A program made the translations under genes and the position numbers. Positions 12,700 to 26,900 of a stretch of DNA of 64,000 bases are shown in pieces; the stretch's first letter is position 1; the number at the start of each line of letters is the position of its first letter. The notes below the pieces were generated by a model. It was given only the letters and a program-made list of their open reading frames with translations. It had not been told where the DNA came from and made no database searches. The DNA is taken from contig JAIUCV010000003.1 in assembly GCA_026724425.1 (NCBI GenBank), positions 49,788,477 through 49,852,476 on the forward strand. Reading direction: 5' to 3'. This DNA comes from Erythrophleum ivorense. Its lineage: Eukaryota; Streptophyta; Magnoliopsida; Fabales; Fabaceae.

Positions 12700-15600
12700 C
12701 AACGCAATTATCAATTCATCATCCTTAGCAAAGACATGCTATACATCTCTTGGAGATATGTCTTCTTGATAGTAATTAATGGTATTGATTTCATCATAGA
12801 TTGTGTTCCTTTCATTGTGTGGCTTAATTGTGAAAAGTTTCCATCTAACCTTGTAAGTTGCCTAGTGTTCTCCACTGCCTCTACCACCACCAAGTGAGTA
12901 TCTTGTGTAGTACACTTGTTGCATTTGCTTAGCCAACACAAACATATCAAAGGTTTATAGGGTTGTTTGAGGCTTGACATCAACCAACTCAAGTTTGTCA
13001 TCAACCTTGATACCATTGGTTGGGTCAAACCAATGTTAATAGAACAAAATTACTTTATTTTGGACTCTTATATATGACAACTCTATGATGTCTTTAAAAA
13101 TGCCATGGTAATCCAATTCAGCTTCATCATATAAACTACCTCTTATCTAGACACCACTATTTATGGTTATTTTATTTAGTTGTATTCTTTTGTGTGAAAT
13201 CTATATTTGTTGACTATCATGCCATTATGGTACTTTACCTACTTTGTCAAACTAAAGATTAAGTTTCAAATCATTGGATTATCAACTCCACCATATTTAC
13301 CTAGGAACCATCAAAGGACTTAGTTATAAGATAAACATGCTACATGATTGTGCTAAAGATATAAAGTATAAGTTGTTTTAGTCATTTAACAAATTCTATG
13401 TCGCAACATGTCAATATTTTGTCATGTGTGATGTTATGGTTTTGTTCTCTAAGTGAGTCTTCAAATTTCCAAATGAATGAAAATAGTGTCAAAACATTTA
13501 TGTCAATTTTTCTAATTAACTAAGATATATGTGTACTTTATTAAAGATAAGACCTAATTTTAGAGTAGTTCACCAAAACATAAGTATGGGCAATAGAAAG
13601 TTCTATGTCTGTGAAGAACTTTCTATGAGATCTCTTGATGGCCTAGCAAGGATGTGCAAATATGGACAAGCATTGACCACACATGTCATCCCTACCATCA
13701 TCATTTTGTAAAACCTAAGTGTGTTTAGTTTGCAAGTGTGGTTCAAAGTACAATGAGGCAAAGTTAAAGATCTCTTTAAGTACATATGTCTTGCAAATGG
13801 AGCCCTCGACTCTAGCCTTTTTCTTCACATTCCTTTTTAAATATAACATACATCTCACAAATGGATACATGCACTTATATTGCATAGGACCTTCAACCGT
13901 AGCCTCATACAGGAGATGCACAACTAGATGTTTCATGACATCAAAAAATGTAGGGGAAAATAATTTTTCCAACTTGCCAATAGTTTCAACAATGGACCTT
14001 TTTGCCTTTTCCATGTCAAACACTCAAATCTCAGACACACAATTCCTTAGATAAAAGGTTGAGTTTAGTCAATGCTCATTATACTAGTTTTGACAACATA
14101 TCGTGAAATGCCAATGGAATTAATGATTGCATAAACACATGACAATTATGACTTTTCATCTTGTCATTTTCCTACATCTATTTTTATGTAGTGCACAAAG
14201 TTTGACACATATCTATTAAGAAATTTTAGTTGTTTAATCCATCCACAATATTTTTCTTATCGGTGGCATTAAGGATGTATATGGCCATTGATTTTTTACA
14301 CTTTTCACCTTCATTCATTAACTCAAACTCTGATTATTTGCACACCATCTTCATATCTTCTTGTATGCTTGCATTGTCTTTTGTCTTTCCTTTTATGCCT
14401 ATAATAGTATTAAAGATACTATTAAACACATTGTCCTTTACATGCATAACATCATAATTCTATCATATTAGGTTTATGCGACAATAGGGAAAATCTTATA
14501 ATATGCTTCTTTTAACCCAATTGTGATCCCTTCCAAAGCCAACTTACTTTTGTGGAGTTGATTCCACCCCAAACACAATCTCCTTTAGTCATCATACCTT
14601 TTTGAAGATGTTTGTCTTGCTAATCAATTGAGTGGCAAAGACTTTTCCACTACAAATTTCTTAAATAAATTTCTACCACAACAAAAGAGATATCTAAGAG
14701 GTAAATACTAGTGGTGACAACGAAACCAACATTTTTGGCCATGCTTCAACATGAATGACTTCGTATTCTCTATGTAGTAGGGACAAGCAAGCTTTCCATA
14801 TGTGCTATAACTAGGAAACATCCAATAAATAGGGAAGTCATTAATGGTTCACAATAATGCTACCCTCATGTTAAAATTTTACTCATTTGCCATGTCATAA
14901 GTGTTAAGACTATCCTCTCACAACATTCTTAAGCCATCAATTAAAGGCCTTAGGTATACAACCAAACTCTTACCAAGTGACTTTGGCCCAGAAACTACCA
15001 TAGTAAGAAAGATGTGTCCCTTCCATCTATACATGCAAGGTGGAAGGTTGTATGGCATTATAAATAACAACCAACACAAGTACAGTGTGGCCAAGGCACC
15101 AAATGGATTGAACCCGTACATGCAAAGGTCGAGATGAACATTTTTTGTCTCCTTGTTAAATCTAGGATGGGTATCATCAAAATGTTTCCAAGCCTTTGCA
15201 TTTGATGGATGATACATCATTCATTCTTAAGGACTCCCTTTGATTGCCAATGCATACATTGTGCAATGTTTTTGGACATAAGTAAATGCTGGAGTCTCAA
15301 AATAATGGGAAAATATCACAATAATGAGAATGAAATATCCTTTTGATTTCTTTCACTTCTGACCTTTGATTTGAATCTCAAATGCTAGCACACTAAACAA
15401 ATGGTCCTCTCATTATTTTCTTTGTAATATAGCATACAGTGTTTAGGACATGCATCTATCTTCTTATATCTTAACCCTTGATCATTCATAGTTTGTTTAG
15501 ACATATAAAATTTTTTGACAACCTCTTTAAATTGAAAAGCATACTCTTGATTATGACAATCATACAATTATAACTATTCTAACTCATTAAACGCTAACTT

Positions 15601-16060
15601 CAAATTCAAAAGTTGTGTCATTGCTGACAACTTACTGTAATTTACACAACCATCCCAAAGTGGTTTATTGGTGTCCTTTACCAAGTCAAAGAATTTTCAC
15701 ACAAATTCATTCAATTCATCTTTGAACTTCCTATCATCATACTCTATATTGTTGCCCAATGCATCATAAACATTTCAACATAAGGGTTCCTACTCTTGAC
15801 TCATCAGTAACCACACTTGCAATTGAAACATTGTGTCACTCAATGTTCCTCCCTGTAATATGTCTAATAGAAATAGCCATCCATAACCCATATATATACA
15901 AGTGTTTTTCCTACTAAGTACAATACTCCCTAATAAGGTTCTTGCATCTTCTACATAGACATAGAAGTTGACCCAAATAATCCATCACTCTTTCATGCTC
16001 ATATGCAAACTTGAGGAAATTATCAACCTTGTTTGCAAACTCTTTAGTTACTTAGCCAGT
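12700..16060 (-). pseudogene. TNP2-type CACTA transposase, broken (Transpos_assoc, Transposase_21, DUF4218, DUF4216 pieces)
   Basis: Pieces appear in the expected N-to-C order going leftward on the minus strand. At about 15890-16060 'FAYEHERVMDYLGQLLCL' followed by a cysteine-rich 'CRRCKNL' fits the transposase-associated domain. 15567-15385 has 'YKKIDACPKHCMLYY', the Cys motif of the TNP2 N-terminal part. 15220-14918 fits the catalytic core family, with 'DLCMYGFNPFG', 'YNLPPCMY' and 'VSGPKSLGKSLVVYLRPL'. 14023-13715 is DUF4218-like ('LFSPTFFDVMKHLVVHL', 'CMYPFVRCM'). 13140-12880 is DUF4216-like ('ELDYHGIFKDIIEL', 'HWFDPTNGIKVD', then 'FVLAKQMQQVYY'). Stops and frameshifts between and within pieces make it non-functional. 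In life TNP2 cuts and moves the element; here it is a relic. Confidence 0.8.
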
Positions 16061-16861
16061 TGTGGAATCCTTTTTTTGTAGCATCCAACTTTGATTAGGT
16101 CTCAGATTCCAAAAATCATTTCATATCAAATACTTTGAAATACATTAGTGCACAACATCATCATCTCTATGACAATGAGGTATAACCATATCCCATTTGA
16201 GAAGACACTTTTCCAAACCTACTTAGTCCCACCATAAAAATGTCATATCTTGCACTTGGTGAATTTCCTACAGCATTACCCTTTGGTCAACCAAGTGCAC
16301 AATAAGGTCAATGAAACATCAACCCATTCAAGTATGCACCAAGAGAAAAAAGGAAATGTAATGTCCAAAAATTTCACCAAGTTCAATGTATAACATTTTT
16401 ATAAATACTATTGATTTGATATAGGAAAAAAGTCCTCTCAAATTGTCCAACATTGGATAATAAGATTCAATACAATAACACATGCTTCGAATGGGACGTG
16501 TGTGCTCATATGTATCAAATCTCTTATGGAAAACCAAGGTTTTTCTATGACTTTCAACTGATCCTAATATTTCTACTACAAATTTTGACAGAGTTTTCCT
16601 TAAAGAATAAACTCTCTCAAAATTTACATACAATAGTTTAAACAAAATACCTCTACACAATACAACCATATGTTTATAATACCAACTACAAAAATTAAAA
16701 GACTAAAATCAGAAAAATAGGCACTCACATACGAAGCTTTGTAAAGGCAACAAAGGCACTAAATATAAACCAAAAGAAAATAAAATCAACCAGAAGAATA
16801 CCCAGAAGAAAAAACTTATTAAAACATTCTCATTGTGCAAGGGAGAAACGTCTTTGCTGTG

Positions 16862-17145
16862 CAAGTGTTACCTTAATTGCTAATATAAATAAATGATTAA
16901 TTGTCTATGGGTCAATTCAATTAATGGTAGAGAGACCCATTATTCTAGCAAAATACTCTGTGAGGGTTCACGACTGAAAGGCAAAAATTCACCCTAATGG
17001 TGCACATCACACTTTCCCCTTCACTAGTAAGAAATCTGCTTCTGACATAATTTTCTAATCTTTTCTCTTTCTTTTGGGGTCCAATTCTAGTTTGCCCATT
17101 GGGTTTTCAATTTGAAATTATTCAATACAGTTGGAAGTACACTGT
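16862..17145 (+). repeat. Diverged direct repeat, copy 2 of 2
   Basis: Partner of 9816-10086 in the same orientation. It begins exactly where the CACTA-A-like sequence stops, so its left flank differs from that of copy 1. It runs into a (GTT)n(AT)n microsatellite. Confidence 0.75.
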
Positions 17146-17195
17146 TGTTGTTGTTGTTGTTGTTGTTGTTATATATATATATATATATATATATA
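17143..17195. repeat. Compound microsatellite (GTT)n(AT)n
   Basis: About nine GTT units followed by about thirteen AT units. Confidence 0.95.
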
Positions 17196-20100
17196 AGTTC
17201 GACAATACTTGCAATGTTCGTTAGGATCATAAATACATCTAGTAAATAATAATATATAGTGTATATAATTTTTATTGAACTAAAATATCAATGCGTACAC
17301 TACCAATTCCCGCATGACTGAGATAATAAATTATCATCACCATGATCGATGTTATTGCAAAAAAGCCATGCGTATTCACTTATCCTGTTAAGCTCATCAA
17401 CTTTTATAATATTATAATATTCCCATAAAAAAATTTGTTCCAATTAAATGGAGGCAAAAACACAAATTAATCAAAATGAAGCTAAATAATTTTTTAATAA
17501 ATAAAAAAGTAGGTCAAAATATTGAAAGCTTTTTGGATCAGAAAGAGTAAATACTTTTTAAATTTACCGTGAAGGAATACAAATTGGAAGACTTTTCTCT
17601 AATTTTCTATAAAAGGAAAATATAAGGTAATTTATTTGCAATCAGAGGGGGGAAGACAGAGAACTGGGAGAGGAATAAAGGAAGTGTTTGCCGGCTAGCC
17701 CGTAATTTAATGACGGACAACCCCAAAAGATGTATAGTTGTATTAGCAAAGAGTCGGTTTTTTCTAAAATTGTTTAAGTATTTATTACGCAGGTTCTATG
17801 ATAAAAATGAAATATATGGAGAAAATTTTTTAGACAATTTAATTATATAGTACTGTGCTGTAAAAAATATTTATTTTTTGTATTTTTATTAAAATTTTGA
17901 GACTAAACATTAAAAATTATATTTAAAAATTTTTATTCAAATACAAAATCAAAAATATTATTGAAAATAAAGGAGAAACTAAATATATGCCTCATCTGGT
18001 TACTAAAAAGAAAAAAGGAAGAGAAGTAAAATATTTGGAACAATGTCTATTATACTTTTATAATTATTACTTAACATATCTATATTTTTTTATAAATTTT
18101 TTAAAGTAAGGGCACAATATTTATTTTTAATCCATTTTTTTTGTATTTCAAATTTTTTGTATATTAGATGGGGCTAAATTTCTTGAACTTTAGCCTGGCT
18201 ACAACTTTCATATCCAAACTTTAAAATGTATCACTCTATCCCCTTTAAACTATTACAAAAAGTAAAAATGTTGCATATTGGTTGAAATTATTGTCTAAAA
18301 ATCATATGATTTTGAGAGAAATGCATGTTAAAGATTGTGCAAAGGGCAAATTGGAGAAGATGATAGACATTTGGTATCGTATGACAAATTACGTAGTTTT
18401 TAAACAATAATAGTAATTGATATATAATGTTTTTATTTTTATAATTTAAAAAATAATTTGCTTTAAAACATCATTAAAAAAATAAAATATTACGTTTTAA
18501 AAATTCGTTAGAGCTCTAACTAAATTATTGTAATTTTCCCAAGCTTGAGACGCGACACAGACTCAGGCTTATATTAATCTTCATTACCCCTTAATAATAA
18601 CTCTTTACGCTCTATTCCAATTAATTTGAAATTTGTAATTATAAAAAAAAAAATTAATTTTGTTTTTAATTTTATGGGAGATAAGGTTAATTCTTTGCTT
18701 GATCCATTCAATAATTTGTGGATCAAATTGCCTTCAATAACACGTTGATGGCTTCTTGGCCAAAAGAAAAACAAAAAAGCTGATGCCTTCAATGTGGACT
18801 TAGAACCATTGACTCCTAATCGGCCATTCACTATACACTGGATAATGCCTCGTTCTCTTCGTCGTCATAATTAAAAATGACCGAAAGCTTGGCCCTTCAA
18901 TTTAGGGCCTTAATGCACGGCAAAGAAGATTATTTAAAAAGGAAAAAAAAAAAAAGACTTCATCTTTACCTTTATTTTCTTTGGTCTCTCATACACTCAA
19001 GAAAAGTATGAAACGTTTTGGTCTTGTGGCTGCTAAAACGGAAAAAGAATACCAATAGGAGAAACTAAATGTTCTTGTGTAACTCGTATTTGAAAATGTA
19101 ATTAGAAAGTGATCGAAACTTTGTATTTGGACTGAAAATGAAGAATATATAGCCTTATATAATGAATGGCTTGTGTAAGATCTCTTCATATTATCTTATT
19201 TTAATTTATATAACGTGATAAACAGGGCACAAATTAACAAGGTCAAATGTTTCTTCCATTTTTTTCTTAAACAAAAGAAGTGTAAGGTTTTTGGAGTACG
19301 CAGTGATAAATCGTCGGGTAAGATAAACACCAATATATCAAGAGCTTCTAGAATTTATGTTCAAAAGAGTTGTCAGTTGAGTTAAAATTTTAGACAATTT
19401 CTTTCATATTTAATTAGTGGATTTTTAAATTTATTCTAATAAAAAATTAAAACAAATGACAATCTTAATATTTTTTAAAAAAATATTTTTGAATGAAAAA
19501 GTAATAGATATAATTTTCAGATTTTAAGTATTACCAACTAACTTCAAATACTTTAAGAAATTAACTACCAATAATTTATTATTTTTTTCTTTTGTTTAAG
19601 AAATGTAGGTCAAAGTCAAATAAACAAAAACTTTGAGAAACAAGTATAAAAGGATATATTTGCATTTTTGCATTGAGAAGAAGGGAAGGAAACAGAATTT
19701 TTTGGATTTAGAACTAAATCAAAGAAAGTGTTTAAATCAAATCTTCCTTTTTCTTTTTCATCTTTTGCGTTCTCTTAAATCAAAACTTATGAATTTATTG
19801 CTATTAGTGATATTCACATGATTTTTTTAATTAACTAATTATGTATATTCATTTTGAACAATTAAAAATATAGAGATAAATTTTTTTTCTAATCAGCACA
19901 AAATAATGCATCAATAAAACTGGCACATAAATTGTTAATTTAATTATTGGACGATATTCCTGTGGATGCTAATTCTAGAAGAATAGAAATTTTGAAACTA
20001 AGGGGTTTCCAAGTCTGAAAACTAAGAATAGAAATTTTGAAACTTTAGTCTATTAATGGAACAATCAACTTGATGACTAAAAAATTCAGGACCCAGATCC

Positions 20101-22769
20101 CACCCCAGAGGATCAATTAAACTGAGAAAGAGAGAGGAAGGTGGGCTCTCTTTTTGACTCCAACTAATTCCTTGTATGCAGTACTACGAGGATCTATTTC
20201 CAAAAAGTTTATGAAATGCGTTTGGTACGCTAACACTAGCAATTAGTGATAACAACTTGGCAGCATTAATTAGTAAATTTAAGCGGCATCAATGGCATGC
20301 TAGTTGGCGATAAACAAGTGTAATTGTAATAATTATTAAAGGATAAGTAGGACTATACTTTTGGCCTTTTAATTTTATTTTAGGTTTATTCTTACCATTT
20401 AATTTTATTTAGTATTGATTCGAATTTCTTAATTTATCTTAAATTTCATTTTTGTATCCTAATTTAATTTTGTTCCAATTTAATCCCTTAAATTTCAAAA
20501 ACTAATTAAATGTTTTCTTCCCTTTAATAATGTCAAAATGCTTAACAAAATAGTTTTACATAATTCCTTGAAAGCTCAACTCTAATAATCTTTTGTTAGC
20601 TTAGATCTACTTGTCCTAATAATAGCCTTCCTATCACTAGCCAAACATAGCATTTAGTAAATATGAGATATCAAATCTCTCTTATGACAATGTCTACAAA
20701 AAGTTGAAAAAGAATGAGAGTATTAGTTAGATTATAGCAATAACAGAATAAAAAGTTAAACAAAGATGAGAGTCAACATGATTTTGATTTTTTATTCCCA
20801 AAGACTCTTAACATTTGAAGAAAGGAAGCAAGATCAATAGAGGGATTATTTTTTGACTAATCACACAATTTTTCTCTTAACCCTGAACCTTGCTCATGCT
20901 TTTAGGTATTGATAAGCTTCCATCAAATTGGCAAGAGGCTTCCAATCAATCCAGTTATTAATGAAGATATTGAGGTCAACAAGAAAACCATAAAACTGCA
21001 AAACACAATGTCTGGGTAAGAAGGAGCAAAACAATTGAGTTGTCATAGTTGAGAAGGTTTTTACCTTAGTTAAGTAGGATTTATGTAAGACTTCTTGGTT
21101 AAGCATCTTGGCAATGCTAGAAGGGATAAAACAATTGAGTCACTTTTGTAAGTTGAGAGACAAATTAAAATAAAATGAAAATAAGAGAATAAAATGAAAC
21201 TTTAAATAATGTCAAAGGACCAAAATAAAATAAAAGGATAAAATAAAACTTGAGAGAGTTTTAAAAAATATATATTACCTGAAATATATTAATAGATCAC
21301 AAGACATCATGGTTTGTAGAGGAGTTAGTATAGTTGACATGGCACCCACTATTGTTAACCCTAAAAAAAGAACACATTTTGGAATTAATCACAATTAATG
21401 TAGTATTGATCATAAGGTTTAGAAAATGTATGGCTAAACATATCCTAGGTCAAGTTGGGTTTATATTCAGCCTAGTGTCCAACTTAGTTTTATACCAAGT
21501 CTAAAGCCTAACCTGGCTTCTCTTATTTTTTACTTTTATAAACTTTGAAGGAGTAGAAACTTTAAATGTTTATATCCTTCTAACTTTATCAAATTCAAAA
21601 TATATACATTTTCTATCTCGACAATCATACTCAGGGAGGGACTTTTTAGGAGCCTTGACTCTTTGACTATTTATAATTTGTAAAATATTTTTAAAATTTT
21701 TTAACTAAAATTACTAAATAGTCCTTAAAAAATGAAGTTTTCATTCGGGTTCTTATTTATTATTATTATTCGGCTAGGTCAAGTATGGCCAAACTGACCA
21801 ACATGACCAATCTCGTGCCTAGCCCAATTTGGCCCTTTTTCTTATCAGCCTAGCTTGGCTTGATTTGGCCAAGTTGCATTAGATATACTTGGCCAACCAA
21901 ACTTGTGTGTACCCTTTAGAAAATATTCTTTAGAGCCTATGAGATATTTTTCTTGGTATGTTATAGAGAGAGGTTTTAACATATAAAACTTGCTAATGAT
22001 CTATACTTCTCACCACTAAGTCATATACCTAATGGCTTAAAGCCTATGAGATGTGAAACTATCAAATTTAGACATTGAACCTTTCTTTAAATCCTATACA
22101 ATAATTGGAAAAAATTTATGTCTGTACAAAGCGAAAATAATTTGAAATTATTCTATAATTTTTTAATATATCTTTAAAATTATGTATATTAAATTTTGAT
22201 CATATAACCAGCTATTTGATTATATGTTTATTGTTGAAATTGATTAAACTTTGGAATACAAAATTAATGTCATAATTATCTATTAATTAAAAATTAAAAA
22301 ATCACATCTTCTAAGATGATATTAGATAAAAAAAAATAAAAAATAATTGAATTTTATTTCAATATCAGTTGATTTCTACTTCATGAACTATTTCTTAAAT
22401 ATTCAATTGACCTTAAAATCAAAGAAAATAAAATTTTACCAAGTACAAAAGATAAGAACTCATTATACGCTAATACTCTAGGATAACAAATTTAGTTTTT
22501 ATTGAATACTGATGGGGAAAAAAATCAACTAATGCGAGTGGTATTCAAATCATGCAAAGTTCTACTTAAATACTTACACATACATTTTTTTTTAAATGTG
22601 AGACTTAACACCCCAACTTGGAAGGATAGAGCCTCAAGCACAACAAAAGACCACCACACATTAGATTTAAACACAGGTGCCATGTTTCTTTATTTTACCA
22701 AACATTAATGGAAGAACCACCTAAAGCAGGCATGGTATTTAAAGGATGTGAATGTCTACTTACATACTT
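17196..22769. other. AT-rich intergenic region, no convincing gene
   Basis: All frames are short and lack recognised domains. A segment at 20340-20510 rich in 'aatttaatt' and 'cctaatttaa' words resembles widely dispersed plant repeats but could not be named. 21420-21890 contains a dispersed repeat listed separately. Confidence 0.5.
21420..21890. repeat. Dispersed repeat with 'ggctaggtcaagt/ggccaa' words
   Basis: Short runs such as 'ctaggtcaagttggg', 'agcctagcttggcttga' and 'ggccaagttgc' surround an AT-rich core. A similar arrangement ('ggcttagttatgtctag', 'ggttggcccaactcggcttg') occurs at 54560-54920. This is probably the same non-coding repeat family; the class is unknown. Confidence 0.4.
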
Positions 22770-22794
22770 CACTACCACAGAAAAAGGATTTGTA

Positions 22795-23085
22795 GTTACA
22801 CATACATTGGTAGTTCCAGCAAAATTGCCAACAAAATCAAAGTATAGTTGGGGGTTAATGGAAACTACCAACAAAAATCAAAGATGAGTAAACTTTGTTG
22901 GTGGTTCTTCATGAACCATGAACAAAGTTACCTTTGTTGGTGTTTCGCCTAGAATCGCCAACAAAGGTCCTTGGCCTACGTTGGCAATTTTACGTGAATT
23001 GCCAACAAAGCCTTATATTTGTTAGCAGTTCTAGAGCAATTGCCAACAAAGATATCCTTTGTTTGTGATTCTTGTAAAACTACCA
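22795..23085. repeat. Left subterminal repeats of CACTA element B
   Basis: Repeated 'gccaacaaa' and 'tttgttggt' words, often facing each other, match the cluster at the right end. In CACTA elements such words bind the TNPA-type protein. Confidence 0.7.
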
Positions 23086-23964
23086 ACTATTTTTAATTTA
23101 AACTCCCAATGTGCTTTTTGCGTCCACTTTCATCACTACCTTCTTTCTCCTAAACTGCATGCATACTCCCTTCTTCTTATACCACTATTATCCTCTGCCA
23201 GCTGTCCTCCCTTCCTCGTACTCACATCGTGCCGCCATTCGGCCTACATCGTGTCGTCGTTCTCCTTTTGTCGTACCCACAGTTTTTCCATTCTCGCTCT
23301 TGCCATTCTTCTTGCTTTGACACTCCCGCCATTCACCCTGCCATTCTTTTGCATCACACTATCTGTTCAGCCCATTGCATGCTCGCCATTCTCCTTGCTT
23401 GGCGCCCCCCGTTTGCCCCTCATTATGCCCTCACGTTGTTCTCCCTCGTCGATGTTGCCCTTCGCACCACCTTGTTCCTGCCCTTGTAAGTTCATCCCAT
23501 TTTTTAATATTTTTTGCAAAATTAATTTGTTTTAATTAATGTATTTTTGCTTTGAACAAATTAAGTGGTAATTTTTTTCTCCATTTTGGGTTCCCATCCT
23601 CCATTCATTCCTCCATTTTTGCATTTGTGCCTTTTTTTGGAACCATTTCTTTTTTTACAAAATAATTCTTTTGGTATGATAGAATTAGCAAAATATAATA
23701 TATGTAAGTTATAACTTACATAAAAGGAGAGAAAAATTATTCTGTCACTGTTCTTTGATTATGGACTGTTGGAATATATTGTTCTGTGCTTAGAAACTTG
23801 CATTTTTATGCTATCATATTGCTGGTTTTTCTTTGAAATATAGATTGCAACAAAAGAATAATTAAATAGAGTTACATTTAGTAGAGTAATAGGTAGGAGT
23901 CCAAGCAGATTGAGTCATTAATCATATTTCTCTTAAATTGGTTCTTTTTAGATTGAAAAGATAT

Positions 23965-26900
23965 AGATCAGAAATGGATGTCTATTAATCTTCTATCTAG
24001 GGAATATGAGAATGGAGTGAAAGAGTTTATTAAATTTGCAGTTGAGCATGCAAGAGACTCTAGTAAATCATATGCCCTTGTTTGAATTGCTGCCATATAA
24101 AGCAAATTAGTGTAGTTGAGTTAGAAGATCATTTAGTGTGTAATGGGATTGACCAAAGTTATACATGTTGGACAAAGCATGGCAAGACAATGGATGGCCA
24201 AAGTAACTGGGAGTATAGTGGGAGTTATGCCTCAAATGATTTCAACACAAATACATATGAGGTTGATCGTCTTGAAAAGATGGCAAATGTGATTGAAACG
24301 GATCTTAAGGATTGTCCTGAAATGTTTAAGAGGTTGAAAAGTGATGCAAAAATACCATTGTATTCTGGCTATACTAAATTTACAAGATTGTCGGCAGTGT
24401 GAAAATTGTAAAACTTGAAAGCGGGAAATGGATGGAGTGATAAAAGCTGTTCAAAATTGCTTGCACTTTTGAAAGATATGCTGCCAGAGGATAATGAGCT
24501 TCCTAGTTGAACATATGAAGCTAAACAAATATTATGCTTTATTGGCATGAGTTATGAGAGGATATATGCTTGTCCCAATGTCTGCATTTTATTTTGAAAT
24601 AAATATGTACCATTAGAAAAGTGTCCAGAGTGTAATGCCTCTAGATATAAAAAGAAAGAATCGAGTTCAGCAAAGGTGGTATGGTATTTTCCCATCATAC
24701 CTAAATTTAGACGCATGTAAAGCAGTGCAAAAGATGCGAAACACTTGACATGACATGCAGATGAAAGAATTCATGATGGCAAGCTTCGACATCCTACAAA
24801 TTCTCCTCAATAGAAAATAATTGATTATGAGTACCTTGACTTTGGGCAAGAAGATAAAAGCTTACACCTTGCATTAGTGACCGATAGAATGAACTCACAC
24901 AGTGTCCAAAGTAGTGCCCATAGTGCATGGCCGGTGATTTCGGTGATTTATAACATACCTCTATAGTTATGCATGAAGCGCAAGTATATGATGTTGTCTA
25001 TGCTAATTTCTAGGCCCAAGCAACCTAGAAATGATATTGATATATACTTGACTCCTCTAATTGAAGATTTGAAGCTAATGTGAAAGGCAGGAGTGGAGGT
25101 ATATGATGGGTATAGAAAGAAAAGATTCAACTTGTGAGCTATGCTCTTTGGGACAATCAATGACTTTCTAGCGTATGGTAATTTGTCAAGATACAATATC
25201 AAGGGAGGTTGTGGATACCCTATTTGGGAGGAGGGCACACATTCCATGTGGTTGGAACATTGTATGAAAAATGTCTTCCTCTAGCATCGCATAGTTTTAC
25301 CTCTGAGACAACATTACTAGTAGTGGAGAAAAGCTTTCAATGGGATGACAGAGGAAGGTAGTGCACATTTGCCATTGACTAGTGAGCAACTACATGAAAA
25401 GGTAAAGGATTTGGATAATAATTTCAACAAAGCTTTTGCAGGACATCTTAGGACAAGTGGGTGGAAGAAAATGTCCATTTTCTTTGAATTGCCATATTGG
25501 AAGTCTTTGTATGTGAGACATTTCCTTGATGTCATGAATATCAAGAAAAATGTATGTAACAGTGTAATGGGTACGTTACTCAATGTGCCAAGAAAGACCA
25601 AAGATGGGATTAAGGTAAGAATAGATTTAGTTACTCTGAGAGTAAGAGGAGAATTAGCACCAATGAAGGAGGGACGTCGTACTTATTTACCTCCAGGGGC
25701 GCATACTCTATCTCGAAAAGAAAAAAAATATTTTTGTGAATTTCTTGATGGAGTAAAGGTTCCAGAAGGGCATTCTTCAAATATTAGAAGACTTGTATCA
25801 ATGAAAGATCTGAAGTTGAAAGGTCTTAAGTCGCATGATTGCCATGTTCTGATGGAGCATCTAATTTCGGTGGCTCTCTGTTCCACTTTGCCCAAAAAGG
25901 TGCAAAGAACAATCACTAAACTATGCTTCTTCTTCAAGTCCATTTGCAGTAAAGTGATTGACCCTACAAAATTGTTATCTTTGTAAAGACAAATTGTAAT
26001 CACTTTGTGTGAGCTTGAGATGTAGTTCTCACATTTGCTCTTTGACATGATAGTACACCTAACTATTCACTTGGTTAGGGAGACACAAATGTGTGGCCCA
26101 ACTTATTTGAGATGGATGTATCCAATTGAGCGTTACATGAAGATATTAAAAGGGTTTGTTAAAAATCGAAGTCGACGTGAAGGTTGTATTATTGAATAGT
26201 ACATAGTCGAAGAAGCTATTGAATTTTATACCAAATACCTATCTAATGTTGCTAATATTGGACTTTCGGTATCTCGACACATGGGGAGATTTGGTGGGGG
26301 AGGGATTATGGGAAATGAAATAGTTAGCATCACAAGTATAGAGTGGAAGTAAGCATACCTATATGTTCTACACAACTCTGATGAAGTTAAGCCATATATG
26401 TGGAAGTACAAGGAGATATTTAGAAACTTGAACCCCAATAAGAATGAAAGTTGGATATTAAAAGAACATAACTAGGTTTTTATAGATTGGCTCAAAAATC
26501 ACATTTTCTTAGAGTTAGATGCAAATCTTAGTGCAATTTTTGAAAAATTGATATGGTTAGTAAGAGGTCCAAGTCGACATGTCCTCTCTTACACCAGTTA
26601 TCTCATCAACAGCTACATTTTCAATACAAAAGCGTAGGATGATCGGAGTACAATGCAAAATAGTGGTGTAACTCTTATAGTTCAATCTATGCATATTTCA
26701 AAGGCTAAAGACAAAAACCCTATCTATGCAAGCATGTCATACTTTGGGATAATTGAACACATAAGGGAGTTAGACTACATTTTGTTTCGGGTGTTGGTCT
26801 TTGGTTATAAATGGGTTGACAACAAGAACGGCCTTCGAATTGATGAGTCAGGGTTTATCCAAGTGGATCTTAATAAGGTAGGGCACAAAGACAAGACTTT

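Larger units (their letters stand above)
11750..16861 (-). mobile_element. Decayed CACTA (En/Spm) element A, ends not resolved
   Basis: A minus-strand TNP2-type transposase fills 12700-16060. On the left, 11800-12160 holds repeated 'CTTGCTA(TT)CC' words that look like subterminal transposase-binding repeats, and a related 'gcaaggga' word appears at the right near 16838. Intact CACTA termini are not visible on either side. The right boundary may abut the direct-repeat copy at 16862. Confidence 0.6.

Noticed and set aside
13529..14054. Plus-strand frames within CACTA element A
   Set aside because: The minus strand clearly encodes transposase pieces there; the plus frames are shadows.
23059..23535. 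A 158-codon open frame in CACTA element B
   Set aside because: Low-complexity, Ser/Leu/Pro/Cys-rich translation of a pyrimidine tract with overlapping frames also open. No domain or gene structure.
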